Below, in pieces: positions 13,059-27,300 of a DNA stretch of 64,000 nucleotides; the first letter of the stretch is position 1; each line of letters opens with the position of its first letter. This stretch comes from Setaria digitata. Lineage: Eukaryota; Nematoda; Chromadorea; Rhabditida; Setariidae. A model generated the notes under the pieces. The model did not search any database, was not told where the DNA came from, and saw nothing but the letters and a program-made list of their open reading frames with translations. The stretch is taken from NCBI GenBank assembly GCA_003640385.1, contig RCAB01000207.1:39196-103195 (forward strand), in the 5' to 3' direction. Position numbers and translations under genes: made by a program.

Positions 13059-16000
13059 ATGAGAATAACATCAGTGGAATCACGACTTCGTCAATTTTTT
13101 CAATGGTATGGTGAATTTGGTTATCAGTGGCGGTGGTTCCTAGTCATCTCTCCATTGATCGTAACACCACTCTTATCACTTGGTTTCTGCCGCTTTACTG
13201 CTTTATCCGTTGATGATCCATTTTATGTTTTCACTCCAGTATATGCCAGGTAAAAACATTGCAAATGTTCTATTTCCTTCTGCTATTCTATGTCTTAAAT
13301 TAAATTGGATTCTTTTGACACTTTTCTTATATTTCGAAATGATTAAACTATGATAAAGGAGCATTCATTTTCACCTTTATCAAGGCAAGAATAGAAAAGT
13401 GCTCGGAACGAGTAAGTATGAACCAAAATTGAAAGGTTGGAACAAATGAATTGGAACCTACTGTTTGGCAGAAAAAAGCTATCATCCTCCATCCTGCAAA
13501 ATGATTGTTTTTAACTGAGTTCAAAAAACTATAAGAAAGACAAAACAACATTAAACTTTAACTCAAATGATTCTATTTCATTATAATTTCACACTTTGCT
13601 TAGCTTCATCAGTACTTTTTTTAAAAATAGTTTAACTGAAAAAAGAAAGACAATTTACTGATTGTAGATGGCATCGAGAATTTAATACTTTCGCATCGCT
13701 ATGGCCACTGAATGAAAATAAATTCTTGCCGGGTAAATCGTTTGAAATGAAACGATTTATAAATGTGTTAGTAAAAGCCAAGGATGGTGGGAATTTGTTA
13801 AGAAATGAAGTATTAGATGAAATACAAGCGCTGAATCAATGGATTATGTTCAATATTAGCATACCAACCTCTGATAGCAAGTATAATCTTACGTATCAGG
13901 TTAGAATTGATAAACTCACATATGATTTCTTGACCTTAAATTTCGGGTAGAAAATAAAAATTCATTAAATAAACAAACTAAAAGTCAAATTGCTTTTTTT
14001 TTTCAAATGAATTTAACCAATCCTTTTTTTCAATTTGTTAGTTGGCTAACATCACTCGTAATTCAAATGTATTTAGGATTTATGCCTCAGTTATGACTGG
14101 GTGTGTGGAGCAAATGAACACATTTCAATGTTGCAAGAACGGCTGAAAGTGGGTAATTTTGTAGAGTTAACGTATCCTCGAGCTGGCAGTAAGGTAAGCT
14201 TGCCATAAAGTTAATTTTCCAGTAAATTTTTTTGTTTCCTTAAAGCGATACTATAAGGAATACTATTAAAAAAAACTATATGATTGAAAAAATAAAGGAA
14301 AAATGGACTGCATTAAATTTAATTGGATTTAACGATTTATGCCGAGATTTTGAAGAAAACTTAGATGAGTAAATAAATCAAATTTCAGGATACACCCATA
14401 TACTTGGGGACAGTACTGAGTGGAGTAAAGTTAGACGAATCGAATAATACTATAAAAACTGTAAAGCTAACGCAACTGTTTTATTTTCTAAAACAAGAAT
14501 CAAACATTGTTCGCCGATATTCGACAGCATTCTCATATGCTGTCGAATATCACTTATTACATGTCTATAAAAGTGATATCATCTCATTCTCATTCTCGCA
14601 TTATCACTCATTGCAGGTAAGTCAGTTGTTGGTTTAGTAAAAGGAATTTTGGAACTATGTAAACGAGTAAATTAAAGAGAAATTAAATTTAAAAAAAAGA
14701 AAAATTGTCTTGGTTTGTAGGATGGCTTGGCTGAGAACGCAAAGGATTTTACTTGGAATTTCTTTACAAGTTTCTTTATACTTTCCATTTATGCCACTGT
14801 ATTTTCATACGTATTCAAGAAACAACCAAGAACAGGAATCGACTGGGTCCGCAGCAAACCATATGTCGCATGCGCAGGTAAGATGTAATTTGATAGGTAT
14901 CAATCAGTACACTCAAAACTACTGATATACTTAAAGAGACCAACATTTGTAAAACTATTTGGCCTTTTCATTCTAATACTCTTTCTTTGTTGAAGTTTGA
15001 CAATCGGTCTAAATTATGAAGTGTTTTTTTAGGTCTTATCACAACATTGTTGGCGATGTGCAGTGGATTTGGACTTGCGTTAATGATAGGAATACCGTAC
15101 AATGTAATCAACACGATCATACCGTTCCTTATAATTGGTTAGTAATTTGGTACTGCTTCATCCTTACACAGCAGCGAAGCAGTTTGAAGGAAAATGAGCT
15201 AGCTATTTCTATTTCTAGTGTGTGTGAACAATTTCGTTTAACTTTTATTTTACAAACTCCATTCGAAAGTTTATTCTGTTGAAAACAAAACTTGCAAAAT
15301 AAATCAGTTATGACTGATTTCAGAAAGGAATATGCGGTGCTATTAATTTAGCTATTTCATTGTTTCCGTAGATTACTTGAACGTAAATATGAAAGTTGTA
15401 GCAATTGGCGTCGATGACATGTTTGTAATGAATGCTTGCTGGGATCAAACAAGTCAGTCGGATGCTGTGTCAAAAAGGTTAAACTAATTTTCATTTCAAA
15501 TGCATTCAAGTGGTGTTTTGATTTGGGAAAACTTAAAGGAGTAACAAAGGTTGCGGGTTGTCGCAGCACAACAAACAACTATCTTAGTTGTTCAAGCAAG
15601 TTGAGAAGATAGTTTTGTATTAGCCAAATGAGAATCTGAGATTACTCGAGGTACTGAGTAAACATGCAAACTTGATGATCTTGATGATTGTTGGCACATC
15701 CTTTATTAGTGTTTCTGCTAATTATTGAATATAAAATTGAGAAAAGAAAAAGAGTGATTTCATTTTTAGAATGCGTGATATGATGGCTCATGCCGGGGTC
15801 ACAATATCGATTACAAATATTACTGATATCATATCATTTGCAATAGGTTGTATCAGTGAACTGCCAGGCATTCAACTCTTCTGCAGCTATGCGTGTATTA
15901 CATTCATCTTTTGTTATTTGTATCAAGTTAGTGATTTATCAAAAACGAATCGATTGAAACTAATTTTATTGTTTGAATTTTGTAATGAAGAAATTCAATT

Positions 16001-19000
16001 GAGCATTCGGTTAATAAATTAAAACCCAAAATTTAGCTCACGTTTTTCATGGCATTTCTTGCTATAATGGGTGTTGTGGAAAAGAATCAGCGCCACTGTC
16101 TACTTTTCTACAAAGTTCACAAACCATCTGCAAAGGAAGAAAATACAAAGGATAGTGCGAGATTTTGTAGTGAAAGGAATGATTATGAAGACATTTTACG
16201 ATGTTCATCAACTGACAGGTGCCACTTTTTTAAATTTTCTCTAGAGACTTATAATTATAAATTCTGCCTAAATTAATTTCAGTGGATCCGACATATCGTG
16301 CCGTTCTGGCATCAGCGTTCAATCAAGGAATAGCACACTGAAAATTGCTGTGAAGGCAATTGATTTGATTATAGCTGCTGATAAGCAAAAATCAACAGAA
16401 GTGGTTGACATAGATAATAATTTTATTACTGAAGGTTACATTTTTTTATTTTCAGTTGCATAATTTTCATTAAACTACAAGTGTTTCTTAATGAAAAGAA
16501 AAAGCGAAAAAAAATTGAATGCACTTTTCAACATGCTAATAATTAAGCAGTATTTCAATGAAGTTAGATCCATGAATCTGTTCCATTACTGTTCTACTAA
16601 TCAGAATATATTTAACGTATGCTTTTGTAACTATCGATCTTTCTTGTAGATTTCAGTCTACTGCTCGCTGAGTAAGTTACCGAAGTGGCAATTCCTAACT
16701 ACTTCAAATCTTCAGGATTGTGTATTAAAGAGATGCCTCAAGTAAAAATTCATCCAGTCGAGATAGAAAATACGCGGACACAATACTTTTTTGGTCATAT
16801 CTATGCTGAGTTTATATTGCGTAAAGAATGCGCTATTTTAACTTATATCTTCTACCTTTTGTATATTGTTATTGCTGTAGTTGGATGCTTAAATTATTCG
16901 GTAATTTTTGCAAAGCTTATAAAATTCTTTACTTACAAAGTTCTGATGCGCATTATTTCCATCTATTTATAGTTTTGAAATATTATTTTTATCAAATTTT
17001 CTCCAACAAATGCTCAGAAGAAAATGCTTCTTGAAATTTACAGGAAGGATTAGAACCAGAAAATCTGGTTACCAACGATCATTATACCGCTCATTATTTC
17101 GCAGATTTGAAAAATTTCTGGGCATGTGGTACTCAACTTCATGTTGCTGTGCTACATCCTCCAAATTTTACTGATCCTATTCAGAGGTATTTTTTAAATG
17201 CAAGAAAATTAATATGATTGCTTATTTTCCTTACAAGAACCCCTGCTGCTGAAAATGCAGTTAGAATGACCCCTTTTGTCATTCTCACCGAACATACCTC
17301 AACGATATATGACAGATGTCCATCATCATTTCGACTCATTTCCCTTTTTTTTTCTGTATAGCAATTGGTCTAATAATTAAATTACTAATCGATATTCTAA
17401 TAACAGTCACCTGATGTTTTCTCCACTTAAGCAAATAAAAGTATAAACTAATATAAATTTTTAGAGAAGAAATGATGGCTGTGGTGCGAGCATTTGAAAA
17501 TACTGAATATACACTGGGCAGAGAAGGAACGATTTTCTTCTTTCTAGAATATTTAAATTACCTTGATGAGGTCAATGCTGAGCTGGAAAATACGGACCGG
17601 TTAGTTAGTGTTATTGACTTATGGATCGTATACAAGTCCCGTTCTTATGCTTGATTTTTTTATTGGGCATCCGATTCTCTGGTGTGTTAAAAAAAAGAAG
17701 AGAAGAATAAATCTTTTCGATTGCCACTCGAGAAAAAAAAATCGCTCTTCATTTCCTTCGAATTTAGTTGGGCTCTTAAATAGAAACTTCTAGAAAGATA
17801 AAAAGTTGTTATGTTCGGTTATAGTGATCGTATTTAGAATTTGGAATACAAAATTGCTTAGCTGGTTGAAATATACTGGCGGAAGTAATCAGTGGACAAC
17901 AGATATCCGTTTCAGCGAGAATGGAACTTTTCAGGCATTTCAATTTCAGGCTTGTTTTAAAATTTTTAAATTTTCTTTGAGAAAAATGACAGGGGTTACG
18001 GTATGCGAAATCCATTATTATTTCAGGCATTTTAGAAAGAATTTCGACTTTTGTTTAAGAATTTTACATCAAGAGACTAGAATTTCAAATTTTTGAGAAA
18101 AATCCATCAAAGTAAAGAAAGTTATCTCGAGGATAAATTTTCTCATTTTCAAGTTTTGATTTTGGTAAATAATTTACAGATAGCAGTACAAAATACTTTG
18201 GAGGCAAGCCAGCATAAAATCGCTGCCCAGAAATTACGAAAAATAGCTGACCGCCAGCCATTTAAAATTGAAATATTTCATGAAACATTTCCATTTGCTG
18301 ACCAGTATATCATTATTGTCCCAGCAACAGTTCGAAGTATCGTTATATCACTGATTTGTATGGCTTTTGTCGCTGTCATGCTTGTGCCCAGCTTGGCTTC
18401 TTGTTAGTTTCTAATCCACGATTCAAAAACCATTTAACATCTTAAACCTTTGAATTTTTGCTCTTAGATTCATTTAAAAAAAAATTCATTTTTCTATAGC
18501 TCAAATTACTGATCAAATAAAATATTGTATATGCTGTACTAACAGTCAAGTTTTGAAGCAGATAGAGGTCATCTTCAGGCGCTCTAATAATTCTTTCAAT
18601 AATATCAATTACTACGGGTGTATTTGGCTATATGACATTTTGGGGTGTCAATCTGGATGCCGTATCAATGATTTCTATCATTATGAGTATTGGTTTCGCT
18701 GTTGACCTCTCATCTCATGTTACGTATGCATTTGTTACTGCAACTGGATCATCAAAAGAACGAGTTATTTATGCTCTCGAATCACTTGGATGGCCTATCT
18801 TTCAGGTTTTTAATTTATCCTGCTTTGTCATAACAATATAATGACAAGTCAAGATGACCTAATCTTCCACTGTATACGAAAATGATTCCTTAGTGAGGAT
18901 ATTTTCATGCATCAGAATTTTAAGTTTCAAATTTTAGGGTGCAGCATCCACAATAGCTGGAGTATCAATGCTGTATACGGTGAATGCATATATCATTTTG

Positions 19001-19114
19001 ACGTTTTTCAAGACTATCTGGCTTACAGTGGTCATTGGATTATTACATGGCTTACTGTTTATACCAGTTACCCTTAATTTTTTTCCCTTTCTCATCCTTC
19101 CTATTCACCCTTAA
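13059..19114 (+). CDS. Patched-related (PTR) sterol-sensing-domain protein
   Basis: Seventeen exons, 942 aa: 13059-13249, 13668-13899, 14077-14193, 14389-14616, 14721-14877, 15033-15137, 15372-15477, 15770-15926, 16037-16218, 16283-16434, 16716-16900, 17044-17186, 17465-17599, 17838-17949, 18180-18402, 18579-18805, 18938-19114. All phases agree. An N-terminal membrane segment (residues 22-42) and an ectodomain precede a sterol-sensing domain (about 257-450) with SSD-type FFILSIYATVFSYVF and VAIGVDDMFVMNACW. A second ectodomain (EGLEPENLV, FADLKNFWACG) leads to the C-terminal bundle, where FWGVNLDAVSMISIIMSIGF then AVDLSSH carries the RND-type GxxxD motif (G847, D851). The family is greatly expanded in nematodes and serves in sterol or lipid handling, cuticle secretion and moulting, mostly at apical epithelial membranes. 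The intron at 17950-18179 appears to start with GC (CAG|GCTTGT). Which ptr gene this is cannot be decided by eye. Confidence 0.9.
14516..14551 (+). repeat. Perfect 14-bp stem inverted repeat inside coding exon 4
   Basis: GATATTCGACAGCA (14516-14529) and its exact reverse complement (14538-14551) flank an 8-base loop. The whole element is coding (around RRYSTAFSYAVEYH). A perfect 14-bp stem of mixed composition is unlikely to arise by chance in an exon. Confidence 0.85.
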
Positions 19115-22100
19115 ATTGTAGTTTATAAATTTGTTTATTCTACAATATTTTTTCAATTTGAAATTAGACTTCGATTTTTACTCAGCTAATTTGCACTGGA
19201 GAAACTCTTATTGATCACTTGATATTATTATTACTGTAAACTTAAGTTATTCGTACGGGTTATTGTTATAATTTAGTCTTTCGATGAGAAATCATTAATA
19301 TTCTATCAGTCATTAACAGTTTTCTACTACTATTATAGTTAGACCTCACCTCTTCATAAGCATATCTCACTTTGATAATTTGAAAAAAAATATTAAACAT
19401 TTATAATTAAACTCTTCAACCTTAAAATTGCGATAGTTGAAATGAATGCCTTGGAATCTTTGACGCTATTTTTAATTAATTTAAAACTCTTCTTTTGAAT
19501 CTTCAGCTACATTTTGAAGAATTTTAGATTTAAAAATTTTGTACTTATAATCATTACTTTACTCTCTGTGGATATTCATTTCAAAAGAAATCAATTCTGC
19601 CAAGAGAGCAACGAAATGTTAAAACTACTGATCAAAAAAAGTGGAGAACAACAATTGCAACGAATTATAACAGAAGTATTTGGCTTTAATTTTACTGTTT
19701 TTGTCGGTTGTGTTTTGTGATATTACTTAATTTTAGAGATGTTCGCAGTGATGTTTTATGATGATAGAACTGATTGTGTAAAATATTTCTGCAGTGATAA
19801 TGCAATAATTGTGAATAATTATGGATTTCGCTTGATCTGTTTAACAAAAAAGAGAAGAACTGTAGGAAGTTCTCATTGAAGCAAGCAGTTTGAAAAGAGA
19901 AATGATGAAGTTTATTTGCGTTTTGCAAAAATTGTAAATTTTATGGAATTCAGGTATTGGAATTTGATGATACATTCTTCCTTTTAAAAACAAAATTTTT
20001 ATCATCAGAAAAGAGCAGCTGCATCGCAAGACTCATAAATGCGAGGGACATTAGACATTACTATCACTGCGAGTTCATAACTACTCACATGCTCAACAAA
20101 AATCTTATCAGAGGAACTAAATTTTGTTTACAAGAATCAAATGAACCAAAATGAATAAAGGCCATCTGTACAACTCTGCAAAAGTTTTATTGACAATCAC
20201 TGAGAGATTCTTTTTTCCCTTATGAATCATTATCTCCTGCTCTGAAATTGTTTAACATTTCTATCAGTGCAGTTTTAACTTTTGATTAATAATCGAATAG
20301 TGTCACAAAAACTCCATCACTTATTGATGCATTTAATTGTTGGCAGGTGTATTCTACTTCCAATCAGTGAATTGAGGCCATAGTTTCTTCTTTTTGCTCT
20401 TCAAGGATATGGATGATTGTACAGATATAAATAATATGTGTCCTCTATTCAAACTAATTTGCACTGATTAAAAACCAGAATTTTTCGATAATTTATTTAT
20501 AAATATATCTCAAGATTTTTCCCAAAAAAAGTGATTTCAGTGCTTCGCTTGAAAATTTAATAAATTATTACTGAAACAGAAATGTCTAATATGTTTTGTC
20601 TCGCTAGTAGTGCCCTTTCGGATTTCTCTCTTTTTTTACCCATCTTCATTTAGAGAATAAGTGAGGAGTCAGTTAAAGCACTGTAACAAATATGTCAATT
20701 AAGTTGTCATATATGCAAAATTAATGTGTGAAGAGCAAACAATTTACTCTGACAGAAAAAAGCGAATGACGAATTCAGGCTAAGATCTGAATACTTCTGA
20801 GTCTATCTTACTGGAATGGCTTTAGCTAGCCAGTATCAATAATCGCATGAATAGATAACAAAAAAAGGGTTAGATTGACTGCTTTTATGAATTGTAAATT
20901 GTAAAAGATCATATGGACATACCATGTGATTCCAGGAGGTGAGCAAACAAAATATTATGAAACACATTGGCACTGTTACTGTTAGTGGAAATGAACCTGA
21001 TGGGCTTATTATGGTAGTTCTCATTCTGTTACCTTTTCACCTTGTATAGTTAATTTTTTGTTTGAATTTGAGATGCACCTTAGTTCAGATGGTTTCATTT
21101 ATTTTATATTCCCAATGAAAGAAGAAGAGGAGATTTCATTCCTCTGTATACCTTCGTAGTTCACTAACCAAATGTCAGATGGAGTAAAACAGATAATTAG
21201 GTAATTAACGATACAAAACTACTTCGAGATTTTGGTGCCACCATCGAAACTTCCATGATTAAACTTCTGATTGTTACTGACATTTCGGTATCTCAGTAAT
21301 TCACTTTCTTCAAAAGCTTTAAAATGAATTATACATATCATTCATTTTTAAATGACAATCTTCATATATTACCACGCGGTTAAAGAGTAACTTTGTTTGG
21401 AAATCTATAATTAAGTAACATATCGTAACAGCAGCATCGTGAAAGGTATTACAGTTCTCCCTGTTAAGTGGAAATTTGTAATGTTCATGTGGCTGATGAA
21501 ATTTTCGTAGCAACGTTTGATGAGAAAATTGGAAGTAAAAAACAAGGTGATACCAATCGAATAGTTCCAGAACGCAGGATCAGGTTCCGCACGAAGTACT
21601 TTTTAAAATTCGATACTGCCTGTTATAATGTCTCTGTATGTATGGCCAATCCACCAATCATAAATTTTTATGATTTCTTTAGTTTTTTAAATATGTTTTT
21701 TTTTCCATTTTTTTTTTTTAAAATAGTTTTTCTTCTGGATAGATAACTTTTATGTTAATGTTTCTGATAATAGTACTGCTTATATTCATTTGGAACATTC
21801 CATTGTGGAAGAATATCATCTGGTAAAGAAGTACAGAGTGTGTATCAACAAAATAACTACAGCTAGCTGACTACAACTTATTTTTAAATTTAGTAGAAAA
21901 TTCTTCCAGGTAAATTGGCTTTCTCTATTAAAACCGAAATCAACCTGCTTTCTGATAGCTTCTCTTGAATCGTTTCAGTCATATAGCTTTGACAGTATTA
22001 GTATTTTCCTCACTCACAACTTATTGGACGTTGAAAGTTTAGTTTTAGTTCTGGAAGCTTTGTCGAGAAATTGAGTCCAGCCTAGAAAGACATTGGGAAG

Positions 22101-24375
22101 TAAAGAGAGTGACCTTTTTCTTGAAGTGCATCTATCTTTTCCGCATCATCCTTTTGTGTAAACTGAATCAAAAATAATCACTGGGCAAAAGTGGAAAGGT
22201 TGTTGTGTACTGTGTAAAATAAATGCTGTAGTCCCCCATTTATTTTTTAAAAAATAGATGTTTTATTTTTCTTGATCAGCACTGCCATTTTTTTTACACC
22301 GACCACAATTGCATTTTCCTTATGTCGCAGTTATTCTACCTAGAAGTTAATGATGAAACAAGTTAAATAAAAGAATTATTGTTGTAAAATATTATTTTCT
22401 TTCTTCAAATTGTAAGTTCGGTAAGCAGCAGAGGGTTACTTCGCTCTCACAGGGACTCACAAAAATGACAAAGAGTAATATCATTTAGATTTAAGGTTCT
22501 TTAAATCCCTTTTTCAAATTGCTAAAATGCGCAACATTTCTTTTGTGTTCTATCGTAAAAAAAATTCTTATATCAAAAGTTTTAGAGCAAAGTGGAATGT
22601 TAGTTATAAGTTCAGTTAATACCAACCGACTCAATATTATATATAAATCTAATAATGGTTTATAATATATAGGAATTCTGATAAGGAAGAGAAAGTAATT
22701 TTATATATCTCATATAATTTTATATTTAATATTGGTAGCAATGACTCATCCTAAAAGCTATGCTCAATTATGCTATAATCATTTGGTCCTATAAATGATT
22801 ACAATAATTACTGTGCAAAATAGCTATTATAAAATAACAAAATAAATAACTATAAAAAAATAAAATAACTATAAAAGCATATTTTTTTCAATAATTTTAC
22901 TCAACTGATAAGTCTCCTCTCAATATTATTTTTAGCTTCATTATTTTGATATTAAACCAATTGGATTTTTGAAGTAGCTGTTAAAAAGTATGCTTGATAT
23001 TAAAGAAGATGTAAATATTTACAATTCGTTTATTCTGTATTTTAAGCTAGAATAAACCCCTTTTTGATGTCGCGCAACTTATTTGAGCAATTTTTTTTGA
23101 GGAAAAAAATGGATCGTTTGAGCAGAAAGTTGAAATTAATTTAAATGTCTTGTGCGATTTTTGTGCTAATTTCCTGTGTGATTTGAAATAACACAATATC
23201 CGACAAGACCTAATTTCTGTTCAACTTTAGCTCGTCAGGTAAGTGAGTGCTAAAAGGCTGTCACTCAAAACTTCTAGGCTTTCCTGTTGTACTGACATGA
23301 AAAGAGAAAGAAAAAAAGAGTAGTTAAAGAATATGCTGCCATATAAATAACCTGAACTGCGAAGTGTTTACAATTTGATATGCCAAAAGGAAAATGGGTT
23401 TTGAGCTCTAAATTGCTCCAAAATTTTAAGTTGTTTTTTCTTGATTTTTCGAAATCAGTTCAATAATTTCATCACAAACAGAAGCCATCATTAATTATTT
23501 GCAATGCATGCTATTGAAATTTACACCAAAAAACATTCATAATGTTAGTCCAGCCAAATAACATTCATTAAATTGTTCTCTCCTTCTCAAGGAGTTTGGC
23601 AAGAAGTAGTATTCAAGTTGAAAATAATCACTTCGAACCCGTAACTATTAACATAGGAATCATTGTGATATAGTCTTAGTGAAGTGAAGATTATTGTGAT
23701 AAATTTTACTGTTATTACCAATAAAGGTGTTGCAGTTATTTTTATCCGCTGGATGAAATCAATTTATACGACTTATAGGTAATAAACTTTTTGTGAAAGG
23801 ACTTTAACGTTTTGTCTAGTTTCTAAGTCGAGATTTAAGAACAAACCTACTGGACGGATAATAAAAGGTAGGGATGTCCTCAAAGTAAATATCTCTTCAT
23901 CTCAAAATACTCTTTAGCTTGGCACTGGGTGATAATTTTTATGAAAATCAAATTACTGGAAATAATAGAATGCCGTAGTTTCACAATAATTCTCTACGTT
24001 GCATCATTTCGAGAACAAACAGCACTGTCAAAATTCACTTATAACAAAGTTTCAAATCGTTAAAACTTAGGTAATTCCGATCTGTCTTTAAAAATCTACT
24101 ACAACAAGAAGGATGACACTATCAAAATCACAAATACGTCATCATCAACCGGAATCGTAAGTTTATTTTTCATTTTACCTCTATTTTCCGGTTGTTTTTC
24201 TATGTTTTTAGTCTTTTTTTCAGTTTATTCTATTTTATACATAAAAAATGAAATTATTGAAAAATCGAAAGACGCAGAAATGTTTTTTAAAAGGTCACAG
24301 AATTTCCATAATTAGTGACTGAAATTAACTGATTATAAGTGATTTTTTATAATTGATAATTGTAATTAAAATTTC
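19115..24375. other. Intergenic, no gene recognised
   Basis: About 5.3 kb of A+T-rich sequence between the patched-related and SLC13 genes. Scattered frames under 95 codons (19514-19720, 21468-21746, 20836-21024 minus) lack domains or supporting splice sites. The first few hundred bases are probably 3' UTR; the last few hundred should contain the SLC13 promoter. No RNA gene was recognised. Confidence 0.55.
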
Positions 24376-24377
24376 AG
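24376..24377 (+). promoter_or_regulatory. Putative trans-splice acceptor of the SLC13 gene
   Basis: AAAATTTCAG ends 19 bases before the ATG at 24397, with no coding exon before it. This fits a spliced-leader acceptor and supports the short first exon. Confidence 0.45.
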
Positions 24378-24396
24378 GACTTTAACATTATCTTTA

Positions 24397-27300
24397 ATGT
24401 GGAAAATGCGCACATATTTTGTTCTTATACTGACTCCCATACTTTTATTACCTATTTTATTTTCATTTCCACAAAGTCAGGTATGACTTTAATTATAATT
24501 TAGTTATAATTATCTAATATTAGAATGCTTCAAATATTAGAACTCTGCGAATTAAGTGACGAATAAAAATCCAGTATGAATAAATTCTCTAACAAATTCT
24601 GATAATAAACCCACCTTTCCCGAGCCTTATATACCAGCTCGACTATCTCTTCTGAATAAATCATTTACTAGCAAACTGTGGAATTTACAAATATTGTAAA
24701 TTTGAAATAAGCGAAATTTTGCGTAGAAGGAGAGTGCACGGAAAGACACATGAACTGAAGATCGTGTAGTGTCCGAAGGCACATGAGAATTGAAATATTT
24801 TTGGAAGCAGATAAGTAAGGGACAATTTCAAGTTTCCGCTATGTTGTACAACAGGAGTATTGTAATTGATATAATCAGTAATTATAGAACGAAGCAAAAT
24901 GTGGTTACTGCGTTGGTATAATGGCTATTTACTGGGTTATGGAGGTATTACCGTTAGCAGTAACTGCCTTACTACCAATGGTACTTTATCCGTTGTTGGG
25001 TTTAATGACATCGGATGATGTTGCTCAGATGTACTTACCGGTGAGTTTTATTATGATTTCCTTTATAAAACAAATGAGTCATAATGGAATCACTAAATTT
25101 TATGCGGCAAATTAAGTTCTTTAGCAATTCTTTAGCATGCTGGCAAAACTTTCTAAAAAATCTCCATCCCAGAAGAAGTGCTATTTGCAGGATACAAGTT
25201 TTTTATTCATTGGTGGATTACTGGTAGCGGTAGCTGTTCAGAAATGCAAATTACACAACCGTGTTGCTTTATTCGTGTTAACTGTCGTTCCACCTCAGCC
25301 GTGCTGGTTGCTTTATTATATTCTATTTTTTTCTTTCACTTATTTCTAAAGTATTTCTATTTTTGAATGCTAAGAAACTTTTGCAAATTCAACAACCTCT
25401 ATTTTCAGGATTATGCTCGGCTGCATGTCAGTCACTGCATTCCTAAGGTAATTTTTGATATTTAGGGTTGAAGTTTCAGTCTAAAATTAAACTATTTGAT
25501 TACCTTAAAATAAATTGCAGTATGTGGATATCGAATACAGCAACAACTGCTCTTATGGTACCTATCGTCAATTCTGTCATAATTGAGCTTGCCAAAAGCA
25601 ATCGTAGAAATGAGTTTAATGTAAGATTTTATGGTTATAAAGTAATTTTTTTTTTTTTCAATTGAACACGAACTAATGATTTACTTGCTAACACGTCAAG
25701 AAATTTCAAGGTAATTTTAACTTATCTGAAATTATTCTTTAGCTGGGAATAATCAAATATAATAGTATATAATAATAGAAACTTTTTCTCTGTCATAATT
25801 TGGCAAGTTGCACCTTATTTCCTTGAGCTTTTTAGGATGCTCTAGCGAGTGAACCTTTAGTTGAAGACAAACATAATGAAAATAGCGATGGACGTAGGAA
25901 ATCGATTGGTACTCTCAGTATGAGGTAAATTATGGCTTATGTTCCTGATTCGTAAAAAGTTCCTGATACGCATAAATACACTTGAAAATAAAGATGCATA
26001 CGATCAATGGTACTAAGGTGCAACTAACTTATGGTCGTTTTATAAATTAGACATGCAGTAAGTACCATAGCACTTCCTAGAAGTAATTTCTGCAATGCAA
26101 ACATTTAGTTTTAAAACCGATAGATGGTACCAGAAAGACAGAACTTTTATACTCTTATATTTTTCAGAGACCCAGCTGAAATTTTAAACGAGGATGAATA
26201 TTATATAGCTAAAGGGCTACTCATATCAGTTGCTTTTGCTGCAAATATTGGTGGTGCAGGAACAATTACTGGTACACCGTCAAATCTGGTACTCATGGGA
26301 CAAATTAAAGAGTTGGTTCCATTGCGGCTATTGCTTCTTGCGTTCATCAATTTTTTAGGGTTTACTATAACATTCCTCACTCCAGTGAAATTTTGAAAAA
26401 TTTTTTTTCTTCCTGAAAGGAGCAATTTCATGTAAACCTAGTCCTCCACTTATTAAAAAATATTTTAGAATTTTTCCTCTGGCAGATACAGGCATTAACT
26501 TCATTTCCTGGATGGTTTTTGCGGTGCCACTCGTTACTACATGCTTGTTTACCACGTGGTTAACATTGATACTCATTTTTTTCCGGAAAGCTTCGAAAGG
26601 TTATTAGAAATACGAAAATTTTCTAATACATGTAAAAAGGTAAAAGAGGGGGAAAAGTCTATGATTTATTTTGCTGATTAATGATACTGAATCTGTTGGC
26701 AGTGCTGGCTGCATATCACCGTTATTTCCATTGGGAACCGAATAAATTATTTGAATGAAATAAAAATCATTGTTTGAATAAAAAATTAAATACAGGGCAT
26801 AGAACGATTAAAAACAAGTTGAGGCAGAAGTACGATGAACTACCAAGCTTGTCATTTGCTGAAATTGGCGTATCAGTTTGCTTCCTGATGCTATTAACAC
26901 TTTGGATAGCAAGAGATCCACATATTGTTCCTGGTTTTGGAACTAATTTCAAGAAAGGGTAAATAATTTACATGTTGCTAAAAGTTGAAATTTAGGGAAA
27001 TTAAATTAAGCAGGTAGGTTGTATTCGGATAAGTCTGACTTTTTTAACGTGTATTATTAATTTTCCATAAGTTTTTTTAGAACTTTTGCTTCATCTTTCG
27101 TTCATATTTGTAAAAAATCTCAGATATGTAACAGATGCAACGAGTGCGATGTTGGTTGCAATCATTTTATTTGCCATCCCAAATCAAAAGCCGGATCTTT
27201 CTGGTAATAAATTTCAAAACTATTTATTTCAATTTTGATTCAAAATAGACGAATTTTCCTCATTTCTCGCATCTCTCTCTGACAAAACTCATTTTAAGAA

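Noticed and set aside
16650..16675. Exon start at 16650 in the patched-related gene, leading to an in-frame TAA and a possible pseudogene call
   Set aside because: A better acceptor (AAATCTTCAG at 16714-16715) is in the same phase and skips the stop, giving TEGLCIKEM. No other lesion exists in the gene.
26201..26576. Minus-strand frames opposite SLC13 exons 7 and 8
   Set aside because: They are antisense shadows of conserved plus-strand coding exons.
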